DNA of 64,000 bases. Source: Microvelia longipes. Its lineage: Eukaryota > Arthropoda > Insecta > Hemiptera > Veliidae. The stretch covers positions 54,992,429 to 55,056,428 of the forward strand of contig JACMZG010001863.1 in the NCBI GenBank assembly GCA_018340805.1, given 5' to 3'. Made by a program: the position numbers and the translations under genes. The notes below the pieces were generated by a model, which was given only the letters and a program-made list of their open reading frames with translations, ran no database searches and was not told the DNA's origin. Below are positions 57,895 to 64,000 of the stretch, in pieces (position 1 is the stretch's first letter; every line of letters starts with the position of its first letter).

Positions 57895-58595
57895 TTTACT
57901 TTTCCTCATTTATACCGTAGGTATATAGGAAAAGTATTGTGTTAGTAAAAAAATCTGAAACCGAGATGAAACCGGAATTATCCGTTTTAGGCGTTTTTAA
58001 TGCCTCCTGAGTGGTTTTCGCAAAGTTGTCTGTCTATATATGTGTGTGTGTGTGTGTTATCATCATAGTGCCAAGTGTATTTACGTTGGACAGTTGAAAT
58101 TTTGTACAAAAATAAGTCTACCGCTGTAGTTGTGCTTATCGGAAAATATCTTTTATGACGTCATAAACCCGCAATAATGACTCAGCATAAATTTCGAAAA
58201 ATCATAAAACACGGAAAAATGATGCGATACGATTAAAATTTGACACGGTTGTAGTTATGAATGAGACTAACATATATGCTAAGTTTCATCTCATTATCAG
58301 CATTATTTCAATGATTTGTATACTTTTTTTTAAACAAAATAATAATGCAATCGAGTTAACATTTGGTACAAGTGTACCACTTGACGTAATAAATAAATGT
58401 ACCGTTTCGATATAATTCAAGTCTATCTATGATTTTTGGTGGATCATAAAAGTTAAGTAGCATCGAGCATGTTCAGTGCCTGGGTAAATGACCACTGGGA
58501 ATGAAACCAATGTATTTACTATACATTTGAGAATGAGCGTAGCGAAGCCGATGTCATGAGGAAAACTTCCGAGGTACCCCGTACCTGACTTTTTT
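57895..58595 (+). repeat. R1 dispersed repeat with 5S-like segment
   Basis: From acttttcctcatttataccg to gaggtaccccgtacc, about 700 bp. The 5S-like stretch is at 58445-58505. Decayed in the middle. Confidence 0.85.
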
Positions 58596-58779
58596 TCTGC
58601 AATTTGTTTTTGCATAGGACGTCTGAAGTTTACTACATCACACAAGTACCCCAAGCTTCATAAATTTATCTCCAAGGGTTCACAATTTAAGAGGGAGGGG
58701 ACTTATCTCATAGATGTACTTTTCTTTGAAAATTCACTGAAATACTTGTATTATTATACATATAGTTAATGGCTGAAGA

Positions 58780-58990
58780 ATTGCGAGTCTTAATGCACAG
58801 CGAGTCTTAATGCCTTAATGTCTTAATGCCTGTCTTAATGCGAGTCTTAATGCACAGCGAGTCTTAATGCCTTAATGTCTTAATGCCTGGTCAAGTCTTA
58901 ATGCACAGCGATCTTAATGCTTAAATGTCTTAATGCCGAGTCTTAATGCACAGCGAGTCTTAATGCACAGCGAGTCTTAATGCCTAAACA
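58780..58990 (+). repeat. Minisatellite of cttaatgc/gcgagtcttaatgcaca units
   Basis: A mixed array of 9-, 16- and 28-bp subunits: gcgagtcttaatgcacagc and cttaatgtcttaatgcc. Confidence 0.92.
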
Positions 58991-59286
58991 GAATACAGAA
59001 CCTCTGATGTGTTCAGTGCACTTTCTATACGTCATGATTTATTAAACCAACAGACTAAAAGAATTCAAATAAAAAATGTTTTATGTTTCTTTAATAACTC
59101 GATGTACATTTAGCACAAGTTAATTAATAAAATGATAAAAATAACAGTTAAACACAAAAAAAATATTATTTATTATGGGAAAAAGACTGACATTAACGAG
59201 AATATTACAAAATATATAATAAACATAAAATAACAACTGTTATTCACGACATTAACAACGTATTGTTACAAGTATATAAAATAAAC

Positions 59287-59498
<212 letters not shown>

Positions 59499-59499
59499 G

Positions 59500-59900
59500 C
59501 ATCGTGTTCCACTAGTAGGTCACTCCATGTTTTTCTCGCTCGGAAACTTAACAAAGATATGCAGTCTTTGGGAATGGTTTTTATTTAAAAAACACTTTTC
59601 AGGGGAAATTCAATTTTGGGGTTGTGTTGCGGGTTTCTCTCACTTGTTAAAACTTGAAAAAACACAAATGTCATGGGGTTTTTTTTTGTCAATTTTCATG
59701 GCTAATTTCTTTTTAACTTCAAGACTAATCGGACCCATTATTCATGAAGTTAAAAATCTTTGTATCGAATCTTCATCTAAACATAATATTTAATGCCCTC
59801 TTAGTATGGCGTACGCTATTTTATTTCTTAAAGCTTTGCTTAATAACCATTTTTTTATCCGGTTTTATTGTTTCCAAGTTACGTTGAAGTGTAGAAACAT
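59500..59900. other. No gene seen
   Basis: An 88-codon plus frame (59527-59793) has hydrophobic composition but no family resemblance, and I do not call it. Confidence 0.35.
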
Positions 59901-59915
59901 ACCTCATATTTTCAA

Positions 59916-60207
59916 AAATAATTAAACGAAAAGTCTTTCCATAAAATAAAAAACTTTATTGGTAAAGCGCTTTCAACCTAGCTAGAGGCCATCATCAGTG
60001 CAAAACCGTTGAAGAAATAAAAAGGAAGATGAGTGAGTCTATAATTTAGCTTTAGATATTAGATTCAGACTCATGTCTGAATCTAATATCTAAAGCTAAA
60101 TCATAGACTATAGAAGAAAGCGCTTTGCCAATAAAGTTTTTATTTTGTGGAGAGACTTTTCATTTAATTATTTATGATGAACTCCATTCACGCTCATTCT
60201 AAAGATG
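59916..60207. mobile_element. Hammerhead foldback element, partly decayed copy
   Basis: Flanked by exact 12-bp duplication tcatattttcaa (59904-59915, 60208-60219). The left-arm minus strand keeps CTGATGA, stem II GGCCT/AGGTT and GAAAGCGCT, but stem I no longer pairs. The right arm has lost its core. A second nested hairpin (about 60039-60108) has near-perfect 34-bp arms. Confidence 0.85.
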
Positions 60208-60290
60208 TCATATTTTCAAGATATGATATTTTTTTCATAATAACAAACTCATCAGCTTATGAGAATGCAATTTCGACTCAACTATCCTTC

Positions 60291-60537
60291 ATCAGCCACC
60301 TCCGCGGTCTAGGTCGTTAAGGCGTCAGTTATTAAACTCACCTTCGACACCACGGAGGTCTGGAGTTCGCATCCCAGGTTACGCTCTCAGTTTATATTAG
60401 ATTATTTTTAAATAACATATCGCCAACTTTAGATTACACTTTGAGCGTAACGTTTGCCACAACCACTAGAAGTAGTTCCCGCAAGGTTTATCCCTGATGA
60501 GCCGCCAGGCTCTAAACGGGTATTATTATTATTATAT
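60291..60537 (+). mobile_element. tRNA-derived SINE, copy E
   Basis: Head gccacctccgcggtctaggt, B-box-like tggagttcgcatcc, tail ccctgatgagccgccaggct followed by ctaaacggg. Duplication tatccttc (60283-60290, 60538-60545). Confidence 0.82.
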
Positions 60538-60851
60538 TATCCTTCTTATACTTTATATTTTATATATAAAGTATAATTTTATACTTTATATATTTTACTT
60601 TATATTATACTTATTATCCTTATAGTTATTTCCCTTTTCACTCTCCCTTGGTTCAGTCTTTTATTTATCTCTTGCTTCTACTACGTCTTTCTACTGCTCT
60701 TTTCGATTCTTACTCTTCACCAACTTTATTTTAATTTTAACACAGAACTGTGCAATAAAGAGGTGATGGAGATGTTTTCAGTAGTTTTTTATTAGCTTTT
60801 TTACTTTCTGACTATGACTCTTTTTAAGAGGTCTACTTTTTCTCAATTGTT

Positions 60852-60886
60852 TGATAATGGCTTCATAGCCGAAACGTCACATTAAT
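60852..60886 (+). other. Decayed hammerhead-like relic
   Basis: ttgataatggcttcatagcc followed by gaaacgtcaca: stem II GGC/GCC, GAAA, palindromic ACGT stem III and GTC are present, but C3 and G8 are changed. No inverted partner nearby. The flank to 61840 is AT-rich with no gene. Confidence 0.45.
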
Positions 60887-62213
60887 CGTAGTTTTTTTTT
60901 TATTACCACCCTATAGGACACAACCTCATCTTAAATCTTATATTATTAATTATCCTTCATCAACTATGAACAAAAATTAATTTTTACTTTATGAGACTAT
61001 TTAACACAGCAAATACATTAAAACTTGCATTAATACTAGAACACTATTTAATGCTGTTAAGAAATCTCTGTTTTTGTCCGTAACAGAAATTGCTGATTAA
61101 TAAATGTCTTGATTAAATAAATAAAATATATATTTATAATTATTTGTATTTATTGCAAAACATGATAAATGATGCTTAAGTTATTAAGCAATAAAGCAAT
61201 TAAGATTATATTAATTAAACATTAAAAGTTGTTTAAAACTTATTAATTTCTAGTTTATGAATTCATTAATAATTATTTTTTTCTGCGTTAGCAATAAAAA
61301 CGTATTTGCGTGTCAGCGAGAAATTCATCAAGGAAAACAAATTAAGAAGGCTTTATATGAAATAAGACAAATTACTTGTGTTATTGTTAACTTCATTTTA
61401 ACATTTTTATTAAAGAAGTTTAAATAATGAAGGATTATGAATAAAATTATAAAATAAGCTTCACAGTAACGCACTTAGCGAATTAGAAGAAAAAGTATGA
61501 AATTATTAAGTTAATAGAAGAAAGGATAAGTTGACTGTAATGGTAAAATAAGTTGTAAGCTTTAAAGTAGATAAGAATTATTAATGTAAGAATATTAAGG
61601 ACTTTTTGCAGGAATAGTGTTTGTAAATAGTATGAAAAAAAGGGAAAAGAATATAATATAAAAAATATATGTAAAAGAAAATAAAATAACGAGTTGTAAA
61701 ATAAAAATAACAAGTTAGTGTACAAGATAAGATTAATGTAAAATTTTTTTAGGAATAATGAAACAATGTTTAGTACTAACTAACAAATTAAATGAAAATA
61801 TGAATAAAAATATAAAATATAAATTATATGAATAAAAATAATCGGGTAGGGGGTACCTCGGAACTATTCCTCATAACTTCGGATTCGCTACGCTCGTCCT
61901 CTTTATTCCGGACTCGTTTCGCTCGTCCTCCCTACTCCAGACTCGCTTCGCTTGTCCTCAGAATATAAAATTTGCTAAATTTATATTGCAACGCGTCGTC
62001 TGAATCGCTTCGCTTGTCCTTAGATAGTAGTTACAATAGTTCTATTCCTAGCGGTCACCTATCCTGGTACTGACTTCGCTCAATACTCCTCAACTTTTAT
62101 GATTCAACAAAAACCATTGATATACTTGATTCCTAAATACTTGATTATTTAAAAGATAATTAGTATATAAATAAAAGAGGAAGTAAGTCTCTTCACAAAA
62201 ATATATTTCTTTA

Positions 62214-62257
62214 TAACAAAGCGCTTTCAACCTAACAAGAGGTCATCATCAGTGCTA
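62214..62257 (-). ncRNA. Hammerhead ribozyme motif, opposite arm
   Basis: On the minus strand: TAGCA, CTGATGA, T, stem II GACCT/AGGTT, GAAA, AGCGCT, T, TGTTA. The core is intact. Stem I pairs with one G-T wobble. Confidence 0.72.
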
Positions 62258-62325
62258 GCCGTTGAATAAAGAAGAGGGTGATAGATGAGTTTTATAGATC
62301 AGATATAAAATATAGACACAACGGC

Positions 62326-62369
62326 TAGCACTGATGATGGCCTCTTGTTAGGTTGAAAGCGCTTTGCTA
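62326..62369 (+). ncRNA. Hammerhead ribozyme motif, intact core
   Basis: TAGCA (62326-62330), CTGATGA (62331-62337), one T, stem II GGCCT/AGGTT (62339-62343, 62350-62354), GAAA (62355-62358), then AGCGCT overlapping as minimal stem III. T62364 is at the cleavage position, then TGCTA (62365-62369) closes stem I. All core bases fit. The cleavage triplet is CTT rather than the preferred GTH. Confidence 0.8.
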
Positions 62370-63338
62370 TAAAGAAATATATTTTTGTAGAGAGACTTCT
62401 TCCTCTTTTATTAAGATGAACTCCATTAACGCTCACTTTAGTTCTTCTTTCATAATTAGTATACTTATTTATTACGTAAAGAAATACACTTGTACTAAAT
62501 TTCAACTTAATTGGATTTTTTTAATTTTTTAAAAATTGTATATATGTCATTCGATAATAATTGAGGTAATGCTGATAACGTGTTGAAACTTGGTCATATA
62601 TTTTTCTTATGTATGATTACATACGTTCTAAAGCTGAACTAGATCAAAACATTTTCCGCGTTTTATGAATTTTGAAAAATTTTTGTTGAGTCATTAATGA
62701 TGGTTAATGACGTCATAAAAGAATGTTTTCCACAACTAGCACAACTAGACCTAAAGATTGATATTTGTACTTAGTTTTACTTTCTAGCGTAGGTACGCTG
62801 ACAGCTACGATGATAGCAGACACACACAGACAATCAACTTTGTGAAAACCACTTAAGAGGTCCTAAAACACATGAAACTGATAATTCCGGTTACATCCCG
62901 GTTCCAGAAATGTATTGTGCAAACAATACATTTTCTGTATACCCACGGTATGTGGAATGTGGAAAAATAAGAATAATGAAGACATGCATAGCTGTACTAA
63001 GTAATAAAATAGTTGTAATTTAATGTCAGAATAGCTAAATAATTAAAAATTATAATTTTAGCAAATATACGATTCTTTAACTAGCAGTTGGAATTTTCTT
63101 TAAGTTCTGAATCCACGTATTACCATAAATTTATGAATCCATAATTTAACGCTCGCTTCTAACCATGCTCTCAAAGATAAATTAATAAAAAACATTTAAT
63201 AAGAAAATGAAAGAAATATTTATAATAAAATAAAATTTAATAATTAAGACGAAATATTTATTTATTTATATTACTGATGTCCTTTATTTTAATCGAAGAA
63301 TCAGCTACCCTCGATACTTGCTGTTGGATATGAATATC

Positions 63339-63375
63339 CCTGGACCGGTTTCGGCATAACGCCATCATCAGCAGG
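63339..63375 (-). ncRNA. Hammerhead ribozyme motif (second family, minus)
   Basis: Exact reverse copy of the 63531-63567 motif in the left arm, with the same stems and GTC. Confidence 0.85.
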
Positions 63376-63530
63376 CGGGGCAACACTCGAGCTCTCAACT
63401 AATAAAGTTATATCAGTGATTAACTTCTAGTCTTAACGAGCACTGTCTTCATAGGGCTTGTCGTGCTCATTGAGACTAGAAGTTATTCACTGATATAACT
63501 TTATTAGTTGAGAGCTCGAGTGTTGCCCCG

Positions 63531-63567
63531 CCTGCTGATGATGGCGTTATGCCGAAACCGGTCCAGG
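63531..63567 (+). ncRNA. Hammerhead ribozyme motif (second family, plus)
   Basis: CCTG, CTGATGA (63535-63541), T, stem II GGC/GCC (63543-63545, 63551-63553), GAAA (63554-63557), ACCGGT palindrome as stem III, C63563 at the cleavage position after GT, CAGG closing stem I. Core and GTC triplet are intact. Confidence 0.85.
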
Positions 63568-63662
63568 GATATTCATATCCAACAGCAAGAATCGACATTA
63601 GCTGATTTTTCGATTGCTTCTTCAACTTGCGGTTAATACAACATTTTTAAGTCCTTTATTTT

Positions 63663-64000
63663 TTTTTTAAGGTTAATAATTAAGGACGAAGTTGTCAATT
63701 GAGAACTCGGTACATATCATTTATTAAAGTAAATTATACTATACTTTTAATATAATAACTATTTAACTATAAGTTTTTATTTTTTTTTATTTATTATTTG
63801 AAAGTATATACAATAAAAAAATCTTTTGAATGATTAGCATAATTTTATTTTCACCATTTTCTTTATTAATATTTTATTATACTATTTTATTTAATATTTA
63901 TTTTATTTCTTTGATCGATCATGAAATGGAATCAATCAAACGTCCTTTTTATGTAAAATGTTGCGAATTAAAGATTTTATTTATGAAAATTGAAATGAAT
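63663..64000. other. No gene seen
   Basis: AT-rich sequence to the window end. Confidence 0.4.

Larger units (their letters stand above)
62168..62451 (+). mobile_element. Hammerhead foldback element, best-preserved copy
   Basis: 284 bp inserted in R1 with an exact 12-bp duplication ataattagtata (62156-62167, 62452-62463). Both arms carry a hammerhead: plus strand 62326-62369 and minus strand 62214-62257. The tail aagatgaactccattaacgc at the right is outside the paired arms, as in the other copies. No coding frame. Confidence 0.93.
61845..62965 (-). repeat. R1 copy split by a hammerhead foldback element
   Basis: Begins cgggtagggggtacctcgga; the 5S-like part is at 62045-62105. It continues after 62463 to ggtatgtggaatgtgg. 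The strand reads continuously once the insertion is removed. Confidence 0.82.
63291..63650. mobile_element. Hammerhead foldback element, second family
   Basis: 360 bp with ~150-bp arms (63293-63443 and 63463-63610) around a 19-base spacer, and a 12-bp duplication gtcctttatttt (63279-63290, 63651-63662). Each arm has a hammerhead. Sequence outside the core differs from the 62-kb family. A lone end fragment (gaagaatcagctaccgtcaa) is at 57721. Confidence 0.92.

Overview
This is an AT-rich eukaryotic nuclear window with one spliced gene in the first 12.6 kb and about 51 kb of repeat-dominated DNA after it. Introns with clean GT/AG borders, tRNA-derived SINEs, hAT-type DNA transposons with 8-bp duplications, hammerhead-ribozyme foldback elements of Penelope-like type and very many minisatellites point to an invertebrate animal. 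An arthropod is my best guess from the transposon mix, but the species cannot be fixed from the sequence.

The gene (956-12576, plus strand) is the C-terminal part of a tubulin glycylase of the TTLL3/TTLL8 family. Six exons join in a consistent reading frame: 956-1147, 2007-2211, 4050-4140, 7254-7436, 10592-10842 and 11805-12576. They carry the ATP-grasp core motifs (WIVKPG, SRGRG, FDIRQW, IHLSNN, GADF, LEINSSP). The N-terminal exons lie upstream of the window. The last exon has an apparent 1-base deletion at a T-run (11893-11896). Without it the reading frame continues into a Lys/Ser-rich tail. The introns are loaded with transposons: a MITE in intron 2, a 1.5-kb hAT in intron 3, foldback elements in introns 3 and 4, and a SINE almost touching the acceptor of the last exon.

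From 12.6 to 64 kb I find no other convincing intact gene. The region is built from: (a) a ~0.9-kb dispersed family (called R1 here) that contains a segment resembling the 3' half of 5S rRNA, including the box C region; (b) hAT elements with 8-bp target duplications, several inserted into R1 copies; (c) SINEs with tRNA-like heads and 8-13-bp duplications; (d) short foldback elements of 266-360 bp with 12-13-bp duplications, whose arms carry hammerhead ribozyme cores of the Penelope-like type; (e) a long run of unrelated minisatellites, five of them within 28.3-33.3 kb and two more at 53.9-55.2 kb; (f) long (TA)n tracts; and (g) a decayed non-LTR retrotransposon 3' end at 36.1-36.5 kb.

Most interesting are the hammerhead-bearing foldback elements (62168-62451, 33952-34228, 63291-63650 and decayed relatives), the 5S-like segment in R1, and possible effects of repeats on TTLL3 splicing: a SINE 26 bp from the exon 6 junction and a 29-bp triplication 6 bp from the exon 4 junction.
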